A stretch of DNA of 64,000 bases from Sphaerospermopsis kisseleviana NIES-73 (GTDB lineage: Bacteria; Cyanobacteriota; Cyanobacteriia; Cyanobacteriales; Nostocaceae), in contig NZ_AP018314.1 of NCBI RefSeq assembly GCF_002368075.1, positions 2,722,807 to 2,786,806 on the forward strand, in the 5' to 3' direction. The translations under genes and the position numbers were made by a program. Of this stretch, positions 28,813 through 38,560 are shown piece by piece. The first letter of the stretch is position 1. Every line of letters begins with the position of its first letter. The notes under the pieces were generated by a model. It did no database searches, had not been told where the DNA came from, and worked only from the letters and a program-made list of their open reading frames with translations.

Positions 28813-29673
28813 TTAGCCTAGCTCTATGTCGTGTGGGTTAATCCCTAAACTCCGTAGGTGAGCCGCCAGACGTTCTGCCCGTTGGCGTTCCTGTTCTGCC
28901 CGTTGGCGTTCTTGTTCTACTTGTTGCTGGGCTAATTCTGCCCGTTGGCGTTCTTGTTCTACTTGTTGCTGGGCTAATTCTGCCCGTTGGCGTTCTTGTT
29001 CAGATCGTTGGCGTTCCTGTTCTACAGGTGTAGGAATCCAATTCCCCTCCCCGTCATACCACCGCAACCAGCGGCGATGTACCCCTTGATAAATCCCCTC
29101 CCATAGTCCTAAACCTAACTCGGCTTCTTTGAGCCATATTCCCACCCCTTGGGGGCTTAACTCTTGATATTCATTCACTACTAACCCAAAGGCTTGTAAC
29201 TCATCTGTGTAGCGATTAAATACTATGTAATAGGGAATCCTTAACATCCTTTCATACACCGTCCACTTATTAGGCGGTTGGTTCACTTCCCTGAAACTGC
29301 GCCCTAGGTCTTCTTTTTCTGTCCCTGGTGAGAGTAATTCGACTACCACAAAGGGGTAAATTCCCTCCTGCCATGTTACATAACTTAACCTTAAATCTTG
29401 GCCATCATAGAGCCTGGATACTCCCAAGACAGCAAACCAATCTGGACGTTTATACCATTGGGGGTGTCGGGAGTCATAATATAAATTTAGGTCACTGGCT
29501 GTGAATACCTGATCTTCTTTATAGGTGGGAGGGCGAAAGGTCAGCCGCAGTAACTCTGGTTGTAGTAAGTGAAATTCGTCCGGCAAACCAGGCTCCTCTG
29601 GGTCTTCGCTCGGTAAGTCATACATGGTGGGTAGAACTTCCCGGGGTGATAAAGGCGGTGAATATTGATACAT
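28813..29673 (-). CDS. Uma2-family (DUF820) PD-(D/E)XK nuclease-fold protein
   Basis: This 286-residue paralogue of the gene at 4555-5412 shares TMYDLPSEDPEEPGLPDEFH, DLNLYYDSRH, RPDWFAVLGV and VVVELLSPGTEKEDLG. Its C-terminal coiled coil is longer, with alternating QERQRAELAQQQVE units (a 42-bp-type DNA repeat near 28,900-29,000). I set the start at 29673 (MYQYSPP), matching the paralogue's MYQSEAPP, rather than 29712. Confidence 0.78.
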   Translation of the reverse strand: MYQYSPPLSPREVLPTMYDLPSEDPEEPGLPDEFHLLQPELLRLTFRPPTYKEDQVFTASDLNLYYDSRHPQWYKRPDWFAVLGVSRLYDGQDLRLSYVTWQEGIYPFVVVELLSPGTEKEDLGRSFREVNQPPNKWTVYERMLRIPYYIVFNRYTDELQAFGLVVNEYQELSPQGVGIWLKEAELGLGLWEGIYQGVHRRWLRWYDGEGNWIPTPVEQERQRSEQERQRAELAQQQVEQERQRAELAQQQVEQERQRAEQERQRAERLAAHLRSLGINPHDIELG

Positions 29674-29820
29674 ATAAGAAAATTGTAATATCCCAGTTTG
29701 GATAATGCTCACGCATTTTTATGGATTCATAGCTCTCTTAAATCTGTCCTACTCAAGTGTTTTCTCTACTGAGAGGATACCGTTATGTGGGCTTTTTTAC
29801 TTCTGAGATATCCTCTGAGT

Positions 29821-30120
29821 TATTGATTATCTTGTAACCATTTTTCTAAATCTGACATATTTGTAAAATCTAATAAAGCTTCTCCTAAAGATTCTAATTC
29901 AGGAATAGAGAGCGATCGCACTTTAAATTCTAAATCTTCTGATATGTTTCCACAACGGCGGTTTAACAGGCGAATAGCGAGATTAGCTTCTCATTTTTGT
30001 ACACCACGTTTCTCGTGGATTTGCAAAACCTCTTGATAAAAACGAGTTGGAGTCACATCAGCTTCTCTCAGATTAAGCATTTTTTGAATCTCCTCTATGG
30101 AGAATTTAGTGTTAGGCAAT
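29821..30120 (-). pseudogene. Rpn-type nuclease remnant
   Basis: Translating the minus strand gives a readable tail of the same family as 9307-12165: EEIQKMLNLREAD, TPTRFYQEVLQ, then a TGA, then EANLAIRLLNRRCG and LESLGEALLDFTNMSDLE to a stop. The N-terminal two thirds are absent. The match shows the Rpn family has been present elsewhere in the region for longer than the recent triplication. Confidence 0.8.
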
Positions 30121-30127
30121 GATCAAT

Positions 30128-30275
30128 GATCCATGTTTTTAATGGGCAACGCCACGTGAACATCGGGGACGACACGAATATCAGGACGACCTTCAACTGG
30201 ATACCACAGCAGATGTCCTGCCACAAAAATGGTCTCGTCATTGGCAAAGAGGGACTCGATATTGTCTTTAATCTA
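30128..30275 (-). pseudogene. Uma2-family remnant
   Basis: The minus strand reads KDNIESLFANDETIFVAGHL, then LWYPVEGRPDIRVVPDV: the N-terminal part of a different Uma2 subfamily from the two intact paralogues. It fuses abruptly into the Rpn remnant, so two decayed genes are joined. Confidence 0.65.
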
Positions 30276-30352
30276 AAACCTTGATGAAACCTTCATCAAA
30301 CCTTTACTAGCTTTAATAATATTTATATTATCCTCTTAACAGTAAACCCTGA

Positions 30353-30928
30353 TTAGTTGTTATTAATCCAAAAATCTTTGATGTTGTTACCACCGACAAC
30401 ACGAGACTGCTTGAATGTGAACTCACTGACAGAAGGGTTACGATGGGGATCAATTACTCCTGTTGCCTGTTGCCAAAGTTCTGTTGGTGCTAATGATAAA
30501 TGATATACAGATTCACGTTTACGGACGTGATACCATTTAGTTTCTTGGCAATCTTCACACCAAAACGCCTCTAACCACTCACCCTCTAAAGGAACTGCGG
30601 TTTTGGCTGCGATTAACATCAGAGCTTCTTTTCGTCTGATGCCTCTCTCCTGTAGTTGTCCAGGTCTCTCAGCAAATAAACTGTATTTCTGACTCATGCT
30701 ATCCATGTAGCAGTTATGTACTGGACAATATATAGCTCTACGCTTAGAACGATTCCGATTTCGGTCACATCTTCTCTGCACTTCGGCCTCCTCAATTTTG
30801 ATCGAAAAAGATCACCAGAAGGTTGCGGTGGAGGGACCGAGATCAATAAGACCATCAAAGCCCTGCTCCTCATTGAAAATTTCAGTTATTAAATTCTAAA
30901 AACTAAGTTTTGTAATCCTGTCGGACAT
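30353..30928 (-). pseudogene. Cys-motif protein of unknown function with two in-frame stops
   Basis: A GTG at 30781 opens 142 residues with two Cys pairs, YCPVHNCYM and WCEDCQETKWYHV, which could form a zinc site. The same frame extends upstream to an ATG at 30928, giving MSDRITKLSF, a TAG, then NLITEIFNEEQGFDGLIDLG and, after TATFW, a TGA. Continuous coding through both stops suggests that the original gene was about 190 codons. I do not recognise the family. The shorter GTG form might still be made. Confidence 0.6.
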
Positions 30929-30957
30929 TTTATCACATTTGTGCTGATTGAAACAGT

Positions 30958-31665
30958 TTAGATTATAGACGACATACTGGAATGTTGTACCACACAAAAA
31001 TATTGGCTGGCAATAGTTGGCGGCGTAAAATTTGATTGCAAATATTTTCGAGATGCTTTGTTCATCAGTTCTGCTAATTTGCGATCGCTATTCAGCAGGC
31101 GAATAGATTTAGTTTGAGTCATACTATCACCTTTTTCAACACTCACCCCACATTTACCATCGATCATCATTTTCCGCAAATAAGAATACTTAGAACAAAT
31201 CACGGCTATCGGTATGCCCGCTGCTAAAGCTGGGTAAAGCTTACTGGGTGCAACCAGGCTTTCCATCCCTGCTTCAACACTTACCAAAGACAGATTGCAA
31301 GCTGTCAGATAATAAGGTAACACTTTTTTTTCTTAATAAAACAGAAACAGAAAATTTAGTTAGTCCTAAGTCATTTACCTCTTCCATGAAACTTTGTCGT
31401 TTTGCTCCAATACTAATGCAAACAAACTGAATCGGTTCGTCTCGCAATAGTTTAGCAGTTTCCAGAATGGTGTCCATATCGTGACACCGACCCAATATTA
31501 CCAGAATAGAGAACTGTGAATTTATTCACTAAATTATGTTCTTTCGCAAACCAGTTATTTTCCTTGGCATATTTAAAGGCTCTTAGGTTATTGGCATAGG
31601 ATTTTTTCTTACCTGTCATATAACTTATCAGCATTGACATCTTAACGATGTAGTCTAGATGATTA
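30958..31665 (-). pseudogene. Glycosyltransferase (GT4, WbuB-like) with frameshifts, 5' end lost
   Basis: Three overlapping frames together read as the back two thirds of a GT4 enzyme. The first holds KFTVLYSGNIG, the second HDMDTILETAKLLRDEPIQF, the third LPYYLTACNLSLVSVEAGME and APSKLYPALAAGIPIAVI. At least two frameshifts separate them. The 5' end is lost where a TTTGCTGAAAAAGTC repeat end (family C) begins near 31665. Confidence 0.8.
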
Positions 31666-31767
31666 AGGTTTGCTGAAAAAGTCTTGTGGTAGAGACAGGC
31701 AAGAGGCAAGAGTTTGGTCTATTTGTTATCCCCAAATTTTCTGATTTATTGTCCCTCACTGATCACT

Positions 31768-31816
31768 GCCAACTCCCGACTTCAGACTTCAGACTTCAGA
31801 CTTCAGACTTCAGATT
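31768..31816. repeat. Heptamer tandem repeat (ACTTCAG)
   Basis: About five copies of ACTTCAG in a row, just 3' of cinA. Other heptamer arrays: GTGATTG (33096, 42241), CCCCAGT (42331), ATGAATT (43719), CTCCTGA (40273), TAATTGG (60531), AAAAGTC (61788). Confidence 0.9.
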
Positions 31817-31829
31817 CTTCGATTTCCTC

Positions 31830-33089
31830 TTATACTGATGTCCTCACTATAACTGAACGACGCAAATTGTCTAATGCTGTGCAAGCACTGAGGAGGCGAA
31901 TGAAAGAGCGATTTTTCATAGTTCCAAATTTACACTCATAACTTGTCACCTCATTTCCAGGACCAGCCATACCAATATAGACTAAACCCACAGGTTTTGT
32001 AGCAGTTCCTCCACTAGGTCCAGCAATTCCAGTAATACTTAATCCCCAAGTAGTTTGGAGAAGATTTTTCACACCTATAGCCATTTGTTCAGCTACTGTA
32101 GCACTCACAGCCCCAAACTGATCTAAATCGTCAGGGTTAACCCCCAATAATCTAACTTTCACGGTGTTATCGTAAGAAATTACCCCACCCCAAAAGTAAT
32201 CAGAACTGCCAGGAATTTCTGTCAGTATTTGTCCCAATCCCCCGCCGGTACAAGATTCTGCCACTGATAAAGTTTCCCCTGAAGATCGCAACAACTCACC
32301 AACAACAGAAGCTAAGGTATCATCATCAGCACCGTAATAATCTAAGCCTGCAATTTCCTTGAGTTGCTTTTCCACAGGTGCAATTAATTCCTCTGCTGCC
32401 TTTTCATCAGGCGCTTTGACAGAAATTCGCAGCCTAACTTCTCCCTTGCCAGCGTAAGGTGCGACTGTTGGGTTAAGTAAATTCAAATAAGCAGATACTT
32501 TTTCTGCTAAGGCTGATTCACCAATCCCCCAAAATTTTAAACTGCGACTGTAAATAATTTCCTGACCCCAACCTTGACTTTTGAGAAAAGGTACTGCTGT
32601 ATCTGTCCACATTCGGTGCATTTCACTAGGAACACCAGGGAAAGTCAAAATAGTTAATCCTGGACGAGGTTGCCAAATAATACCCGGTGCTGTTCCTGTG
32701 GGATTTGGTAAAATTTTCGCTCCTTGGGGAATTAAAGCTTGTTTGCGGTTGCTAGGAGACATTACCCGTCCCCTTTGGGCAAATTTCTGACTTATATCTT
32801 CTAGGATTTCGGCACTTTCTACCAAGGGAACACCGAAAAAGTCCGCAATGGTTTCACCGGTGAGATCATCTGGTGTGGGTCCTAAACCACCGGTGAAAAT
32901 CAGAATTTGCACTCTGGAAGCTGCAATTTCAATCACTTGTTTGAGTCTTTGGGGATTATCCCCGACTACAGTTTGATAGTAGTGAGGAATGCCTAACTGT
33001 GCTAACTGCTGGGCGATAAATTGAGCGTTGCTGTTGAGAATATCTCCTAGCAATAATTCAGTACCAACACAAATAATTTCTGCACTCAT
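31830..33089 (-). CDS. cinA: CinA-family protein (ADP-ribose pyrophosphatase/NMN deamidase type)
   Basis: This 419-residue protein has an N-terminal MoaB/COG1058 domain (CVGTELLLGDILNSNAQFIA, FTGGLGPTPDDLTGE) and a C-terminal PncC-like domain (VAESCTGGGLGQILTEIPG, SDYFWGGVISYDNTVK, SITGIAGPSGGT). Such fusions act in pyridine-nucleotide salvage, and the name comes from competence induction. It reads away from glyA in the same direction, separated by 550 bases of repeat elements. Confidence 0.93.
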   Translation of the reverse strand: MSAEIICVGTELLLGDILNSNAQFIAQQLAQLGIPHYYQTVVGDNPQRLKQVIEIAASRVQILIFTGGLGPTPDDLTGETIADFFGVPLVESAEILEDISQKFAQRGRVMSPSNRKQALIPQGAKILPNPTGTAPGIIWQPRPGLTILTFPGVPSEMHRMWTDTAVPFLKSQGWGQEIIYSRSLKFWGIGESALAEKVSAYLNLLNPTVAPYAGKGEVRLRISVKAPDEKAAEELIAPVEKQLKEIAGLDYYGADDDTLASVVGELLRSSGETLSVAESCTGGGLGQILTEIPGSSDYFWGGVISYDNTVKVRLLGVNPDDLDQFGAVSATVAEQMAIGVKNLLQTTWGLSITGIAGPSGGTATKPVGLVYIGMAGPGNEVTSYECKFGTMKNRSFIRLLSACTALDNLRRSVIVRTSV

Positions 33090-33183
33090 GGGACTGGTGA
33101 TTGGTGATTGGTGATTGGGAAAAATCTCTTAACAGTCTATGGTGTAAATGGCTATGTCCATTAGTAATCTAGGGTAATTTACA

Positions 33184-33323
33184 GTCAATACTGTTTGGTT
33201 AAGAGTTTTTGTAGGTTGGGTTGAACAAAGTGAAACCCAACAAACGCTTGTAAAAGTTGGGTTTCGTTCCTCAACCCAACCTACATGATTTATATGTTAT
33301 TAGTTGACCGAAAAGTATTGAAT
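33184..33323. repeat. MITE-like element, family G
   Basis: The ends TCAATACTGTTTGGTTAAG and GTTGACCGAAAAGTATTGA are inverted; the interior has GTAGGTTGGGTT paired with AACCCAACCTAC. A second copy is at 52970-53152 inside the peptide locus. Confidence 0.7.
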
Positions 33324-33330
33324 TTACAGT

Positions 33331-33501
33331 AGACATCTCCAGAAAAGAAATTATGGAACCTATTTATGGGGGCAGGTCGAAGCTTATGGGATATTTAGAT
33401 GTCTGATTTTTCCGTTAAATTATCGCCCATAAGCTTCGCCCCTACAACTTATGACACCTACAACTTATGACAAATTAATACATTCTATTTTGGAGATGTC
33501 T
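33331..33501. repeat. MITE-like element, family A (AAGCTTATGGG type)
   Basis: It runs from AGACATCTCCAGAAAAG to TTTTGGAGATGTCT and is nearly identical to 8116-8271 and to the inverted copy that splits a peptide gene at 52686-52841. A short duplication (CCTACAACTTATGACA) makes this copy longer. Confidence 0.85.
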
Positions 33502-33641
33502 AGTTACTAGCCGATACAATTAAGATCCTCTATCACCCTAAAGATTGGAGCGGTATTGACGTTGTAGGCTAGTCATCCCAAGACTGCACCAGCTAAAGCA
33601 GCTGCGATTAGGGCTGCTTCTGGTTGGTGCATGAATGCTTT

Positions 33642-34925
33642 TTAAGCTAGAACTGGTACGGGAATTTCTAGGTGAGGATACAGGGGAAAGCGATCGCACA
33701 ATGCTGCGACTCGACGACGGCAATCTTCTGCTACTGTTTTAGAATCTGGGGAAAGTAGGCGATCGCTAATAATATTACCAATTTCTGTAAATTCTGCCAC
33801 TCCTAAACCTCTTGTGGTCATGGCTGGTGAACCTAATCTCAATCCACTGGTAACAAATGGTGATTCTGGATCAAAAGGCACTGTATTTTTGTTAGCGGTG
33901 ATATTTACCTCACTCACTAACCTATCTGCTTTTTTACCTGTCATACCCACAGAACGTAAATCTACTAGCATTAAATGATTATCTGTACCATCTGATACTA
34001 ATTTTAAACCTCTATTTTGCAGTTGGGTAGCTAAAGCACGAGCATTTTCAATCACGTGACCAGAATAAGTTGTAAACTCAGGTTTCAATGCTTCCCCAAA
34101 GGCTACAGCTTTACCTGCTATTACGTGTTCTAATGGTCCACCTTGAGTACCAGGAAATACTGATTTATCAAACTTTTTACCGAGTTCTGCATCACGGGTT
34201 AAAATCAATCCGCCTCTAGGTCCACGTAAGGTTTTATGGGTGGTTGTTGTCACTACATCACAATAGGGAATGGGGTTAGGATGATGCCCTGTAGCTACTA
34301 ACCCAGCAATGTGAGCAATATCCGCAAGCAGGTAAGCGCCAACTTCATCTGCAATACTGCGGAATTTTTCAAAGTCAATGATCCGGGGATAGGCTGAATA
34401 ACCGCAAATTAACAGCTTTGGACGTTCTTTAATTGCTAAATCCCGAATTTGATCATAATCAAGCTGTTCTGTCTCTTTGCTAACTCCATAGTGACGCACT
34501 TGGAACCATTTGCCGGAAACATTCACTGGTGAACCGTGGGTTAGGTGTCCACCGTGTGATAGGTCCATGCCCATAATTTTATCCCCTGGTTCTAGCAAAG
34601 TAAGGAATACAGCAAAGTTGGCTTGTGCGCCAGAATGGGGTTGGACGTTAGCATGAGCAGCACCAAATAATTGTTTAGCTCTATCAATGGCTATTTGTTC
34701 AATTTTGTCAACAAATTCACAACCACCATAGTAGCGTTTACCTGGTAAACCTTCGGCGTATTTGTTGGTTAAGACAGAACCTTGCGCCGCTAGTACAGCA
34801 GCGGAAGTAAAGTTTTCACTAGCTATCAATTCTAGGTGATCACGTTGCCGTTGTAGTTCTTGGCTGATTAAGTCGTTAACAGCAGGATCTGATGATTTAA
34901 GAATGTCTGAGTTGGTTTTGTTCAC
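33642..34925 (-). CDS. glyA: Serine hydroxymethyltransferase
   Basis: This 427-residue PLP enzyme interconverts serine and glycine with tetrahydrofolate. Its conserved stretches include [38 protein letters not shown] and the lysine motif [16 protein letters not shown], where the Lys binds PLP. Full length; upstream lies the 3' side of a TnpB element. Confidence 0.97.
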   Translation of the reverse strand: MNKTNSDILKSSDPAVNDLISQELQRQRDHLELIASENFTSAAVLAAQGSVLTNKYAEGLPGKRYYGGCEFVDKIEQIAIDRAKQLFGAAHANVQPHSGAQANFAVFLTLLEPGDKIMGMDLSHGGHLTHGSPVNVSGKWFQVRHYGVSKETEQLDYDQIRDLAIKERPKLLICGYSAYPRIIDFEKFRSIADEVGAYLLADIAHIAGLVATGHHPNPIPYCDVVTTTTHKTLRGPRGGLILTRDAELGKKFDKSVFPGTQGGPLEHVIAGKAVAFGEALKPEFTTYSGHVIENARALATQLQNRGLKLVSDGTDNHLMLVDLRSVGMTGKKADRLVSEVNITANKNTVPFDPESPFVTSGLRLGSPAMTTRGLGVAEFTEIGNIISDRLLSPDSKTVAEDCRRRVAALCDRFPLYPHLEIPVPVLA

Positions 34926-35044
34926 GGGAATTATCCTTTGATCAAGTTGATAAACTGGTAAAACTGAAGGTTTTGTAGGCAGTACAGCACGGTAATAACA
35001 GCGTTATAACTGTTATTTTAATTGCCTTTGAATTTTGACTTCAT

Positions 35045-35078
35045 TATTTAAGCTAAAGGAATTGATACTCCCCACGGC
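35045..35078 (-). ncRNA. Hairpin at the tnpB 3' end (probable omega-RNA end)
   Basis: CCCC-ACGGCT-AAA-AGCCG-GGGG forms a near-perfect stem that includes the last codons and TAG stop of tnpB (encoding ...ESPGF). In IS200/IS605 elements the guide RNA overlaps the 3' end of tnpB and ends at the right element end. The exact RNA limits cannot be read. Confidence 0.6.
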
Positions 35079-36346
35079 TAAAAGCCGGGGGATTCTTGAA
35101 TAGTCCACAAACGAACCTTCAACGGTGCTATCAAAGACACCCTACTGATTCCACTGAGGTCTAGACCTAGTTTTATCGCTACTTTAACTAAAATATTAGC
35201 TGCTCCGTTAGCATCAGCATTTAATAAAATATTTTTTGCTGTTCTGAACAATCCACGATTCACACGTTTTCCTGATGATTGCCACCCTTCCGGTTTTGCA
35301 CGAAATGTAGGTAGTACATCACCATCTAAAAATGAAGCTTTTGAAGTATATGATTCCTCTGTTTCTACAAATTGAATTTTATATTGGTTGCATAATTGCT
35401 GAATACGGTTTTTTAATTTAGCTGATGGAATTTGAACAAACTTTTGATTATTAAGTTTTCCCATATCAGTGTGATCTTTTTGTTTTTTATTCCACCCGAA
35501 TACAATGGTGCCAATGTTGTTAGTTAAGCAATGATTAATTACCAATCTTGCAGCTTTATTAACGGCATCCCTGGCTTGACGATTGCGTTTTTCAGTGATG
35601 TGGGCTAATTTCTCATTCCAGAATCCTGGAGTTTTATTTTCTTTAATGGTAGCAATCCGTTTGTTGTACCATTGATTCATTGATTTTAAATGCTTTCCAT
35701 CAATAATAAAACTTGTTCCAATATTAGAAATGCAAGTTAACCAATTATTTATGCCGTGGTCTATCCCTAATGCTCTAGACTTATCTAGAGCAACCGCAAC
35801 ATCAGGCTGCTTGTACACATATTCGATGTAAAAACACTTGTTTCTCGGTAAAATCCTCAATTCTTTAATGCTTTTAAACTCGATATTTGACGGCATTGGC
35901 AAGTAAAAAGCATCTAATCCAAACCACGTTTTTACTTTAGTGCCAAGAGGAAACCTTAAAAGCCCTTCTTTGAGTTTTACATCTGCTTTTGGATAAGTAA
36001 CTAAAGCTAGTCCACCTTTCCGATACCCAGGCAGCCTAGTGCGTTGCTCAACTGTTCCTTCTTTAATTCCTTTAAGTAATCCGATGAATGAATTAAAAGA
36101 TTCTGCAACCGTAGTTAAACATTGTTGAGCAACGTGTGAATACATTGCTTGAAAATGGACGTTGCTTTTAAATAATTTATGCAAATCGTATTTTCCAGGT
36201 ATTGTGCCAGTTTTAAAATACAATTGTCTTGCGTAATAAGTTCCGCAATTAGCAAGTTTAGCTGATTCTCCACACAAAAATTCCAGAATAGCAGCTAAAT
36301 TTTCATCAGGATTGATTAAGTGTTGTTGGCATCCATAATTAGACAT
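35078..36346 (-). CDS. tnpB: TnpB RNA-guided nuclease of a solo IS200/IS605-type element
   Basis: This protein of about 422 residues has the RuvC-like nuclease residues: D in ALGIDHGINNWL, E in FVETEESYTSKASF, and D in LNADANGAANIL. Between the last two there is no Cys-x2-Cys zinc finger, unlike most TnpB (SYTSKASFLDGD takes its place). All three acidic residues are present, so it may be active. No tnpA lies beside it. ATG at 36346 (MSNYGCQQ) is preferred over one 36 bases upstream. The element probably spans about 35040-36530. Confidence 0.88.
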   Translation of the reverse strand: MSNYGCQQHLINPDENLAAILEFLCGESAKLANCGTYYARQLYFKTGTIPGKYDLHKLFKSNVHFQAMYSHVAQQCLTTVAESFNSFIGLLKGIKEGTVEQRTRLPGYRKGGLALVTYPKADVKLKEGLLRFPLGTKVKTWFGLDAFYLPMPSNIEFKSIKELRILPRNKCFYIEYVYKQPDVAVALDKSRALGIDHGINNWLTCISNIGTSFIIDGKHLKSMNQWYNKRIATIKENKTPGFWNEKLAHITEKRNRQARDAVNKAARLVINHCLTNNIGTIVFGWNKKQKDHTDMGKLNNQKFVQIPSAKLKNRIQQLCNQYKIQFVETEESYTSKASFLDGDVLPTFRAKPEGWQSSGKRVNRGLFRTAKNILLNADANGAANILVKVAIKLGLDLSGISRVSLIAPLKVRLWTIQESPGF

Positions 36347-36399
36347 TTTTCTGATTTTCGATATTGTCCTGCATAATAACATGAAGTTTTAATACAGAT

Positions 36400-36530
36400 T
36401 GGATGAATTATTCTATACAATTTTGAATGTGGCTAAAGCCAATCAATCGCTTTAATGCGACTAAAGTCGCTATCGACTTATCCCCATGTCTAAAAGCCTG
36501 GGGCTTGCGTCTCGTTTCAGGGTCAATATT
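36400..36530. mobile_element. Probable left end of the TnpB element
   Basis: Upstream of tnpB lie small stems: GCGACTAAAGTCGC near 36459, and CCCCATG...CTGGGG with the AAAAGCC motif that also occurs in the right-end hairpin (ACGGCTAAAAGCCG). Paired end hairpins are expected for IS605-type ends. Limits are approximate. The remaining bases to 36748 show no gene. Confidence 0.45.
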
Positions 36531-36748
36531 TTCATGTATCAACCAAGGGTTTGTAAATTTCATCTGTGGGATTCTGCCTATAATTAACTAGAAAAATATT
36601 CGTATTAATTTTGACTAAGAAAAATTAATATCCAAAATATATAATATACAATAAAACTATATGCAGTTAGCAAACATTCACTATTTTATTTATTTGCTAT
36701 TTTGTGAGTTCCTGCCTTGATGCCAAAAGGAGCGATGGAGGTATTGCG

Positions 36749-36946
36749 ATGTTAGTTATTGTAACGGATGATCAAATCTTTGCCCCTGAGCAAGTTTGCC
36801 AATCTTGTTGGCTTGCTAACAATAGCGGTAAACCCCGTTGGTATGAGGGTAAGCTGCGTTGTGGTCAAGCTATTCGCCAATTTACAGAACAGCAAGCAGA
36901 GCAGTTTGAGTGTATGATGGGTTTCCGACTCGCCAATATAAAATAA
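36749..36946 (+). CDS. Small conserved cyanobacterial protein, unknown function
   Basis: This is a 65-residue protein starting MLVIVTDDQIFAPEQ at 36749; an upstream ATG at 36704 gives an unlikely N-terminus. It has CQSCWLANNSGKPRWYEGKLRCG, with three Cys that could bind a metal. No function can be assigned. It precedes the Tic20-like gene by about 95 bases on the same strand. Confidence 0.6.
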   Translation: MLVIVTDDQIFAPEQVCQSCWLANNSGKPRWYEGKLRCGQAIRQFTEQQAEQFECMMGFRLANIK

Positions 36947-37041
36947 TCTAATAAAATAATCTAATTTATCAGCAAAATCAAGCAGCTGCGTTATCATAAC
37001 GCTCAAATAGCTATTCAAATTTAGCCATAGGAGAATTTACC

Positions 37042-37518
37042 ATGAATTGGCGCGGCTCTACTACTGTTCCTGATCGAATTTTTGCTTGTTTGCCTTATTT
37101 ATTGCCTCTGATTGAAGTATTTGCATTTGGTCAGTTTTTACTGCGAGATTTTCCATTGTTGGGAATAGTCTTTTTACCTATGCTGCCATTGTTAAGAATT
37201 TACTATGGTGTCCGTTATGCTGGAATAATTATTTTCTTTGCTTTGTGGCTATTAGTTGTCAGAAATGACAAAATCGCCCATTTTATTCGTTTCAACACTA
37301 TGCAAGCCATCATTTTGGATATTGTGGTATTTTTGTGTGGCATCTTGACTGATCTTGTGAAATTTGTCCCTGGTAGTGGTTTTGCTATGCAAACACTGTA
37401 TACAACCATTTTTATGGGGATAGTTGGGGCTGTAGTTTATTCTGTATTCCAGTCTTTAAATGGCCGTTATGCAGAAATACCAGCCATTTCTGATGCTGTT
37501 CATATGCAGGTGCGTTAG
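37042..37518 (+). CDS. Tic20-family membrane protein
   Basis: This 158-residue protein has four predicted membrane helices. It shows the Tic20 pattern RIFACLPYLLPLIEVFAFG near the N-terminus and FIRFNTMQAIILDI in the middle. In plastids Tic20 forms part of the inner-envelope protein import channel; the role of cyanobacterial homologues is not settled. Confidence 0.85.
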   Translation: MNWRGSTTVPDRIFACLPYLLPLIEVFAFGQFLLRDFPLLGIVFLPMLPLLRIYYGVRYAGIIIFFALWLLVVRNDKIAHFIRFNTMQAIILDIVVFLCGILTDLVKFVPGSGFAMQTLYTTIFMGIVGAVVYSVFQSLNGRYAEIPAISDAVHMQVR

Positions 37519-37603
37519 GTTAAATACCAATTTTAGATTTTAGATTTTGGATTTTGGATTAACAGTTTTGAGGATCAGCTGTTCCCAAAATCTCAAACAA
37601 TAA

Positions 37604-38377
37604 TTATCGTCGGATAACTATGTTTTCCAGGCGGCCAATACCTTCGATTTCCACACGGACGCGATCGCCTATATTTAATGGTCCTACGCCAAAGGGTGTA
37701 CCTGTTAGCACCACATCCCCTGGTAATAGTGTCATTACTTGACTGATATAGGACACCAAATAATCTGGGGAAAATATCATTTGATCAATACAGGCAGATT
37801 GGACGGGATGAGGTTGATCATTCAAAAAGGTTTGTAATCTCGCTCCTGGGTTCAATTCTCGCACAATCCAAGGACCTAAAGGGCAAAATGTATCAAAACC
37901 TTTAGCTCTTGTCCACTGAGCATCTTTTTTTTGTAAATCTCTGGCTGTAACATCATTGGCAATGGTGTAACCCCAAATTTTGCTTTGGGCTGCCTCTGGT
38001 GTACAGTCAGAGGTGCGATCGCCTATCACTAACGCTAACTCGCCTTCATAGTCTACCCGTTGTGACTGTGCAGGATATTTGATTTCCATTTCTGAGGCGA
38101 TTACAGTTGTGGGCGGTTTGAAGAAAATCAGCGGTTCAGCAGGTACAGAACTGCCCATTTCTGCCGCATGATCAGCATAATTCTTTCCTACAGCCACAAT
38201 TTTCGAGGGTGAACAGGGAGCTAGGAGTCTGTATTTGTCCGGTTCTAAAATTAAATCAGTGGGTTGCCCTTCTAACCAAGGTGGAGCGTCCAAAACTTCC
38301 ACGTTTAGGGATAATTGCAGCAAACCATAGTAAATTTTTCCTTCTTGACTCTTAACTCGCACATAGCGTTGCGCCAT
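37604..38377 (-). CDS. Fumarylacetoacetate hydrolase family protein
   Basis: This 257-residue protein has the FAH fold signatures: KIVAVGKNYADHAAEMG, then VDYEGELALVIGDR with acidic metal ligands, GYTIANDVTARDLQ and VVLTGTPFGVGP. The reaction is probably hydrolysis or decarboxylation of an oxo-acid; the substrate is not known. Confidence 0.85.
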   Translation of the reverse strand: MAQRYVRVKSQEGKIYYGLLQLSLNVEVLDAPPWLEGQPTDLILEPDKYRLLAPCSPSKIVAVGKNYADHAAEMGSSVPAEPLIFFKPPTTVIASEMEIKYPAQSQRVDYEGELALVIGDRTSDCTPEAAQSKIWGYTIANDVTARDLQKKDAQWTRAKGFDTFCPLGPWIVRELNPGARLQTFLNDQPHPVQSACIDQMIFSPDYLVSYISQVMTLLPGDVVLTGTPFGVGPLNIGDRVRVEIEGIGRLENIVIRR

Positions 38378-38560
38378 AACTTTGATTAATATCCTTAGAG
38401 ATGCAAATTTCGGCGGATGAGGCTGATGATTTTCATCGAAAACTGGTAAGATTATAATTCCTTGTTGCTTCCGATGTTGATTTTGACCAGTAACTCATCT
38501 GTTTTACTTGTATAAATCTATGTCAGCAGCCTTTTTTGTCCATAAGGTGACTAAAAATAT

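Noticed and set aside
33573..33632. 19-codon minus-strand ORF (MHQPEAALIAAALAGAVLG) just after glyA
   Set aside because: It looks like a hydrophobic peptide or gene fragment, but has no clear ribosome-binding site and is too short to support.
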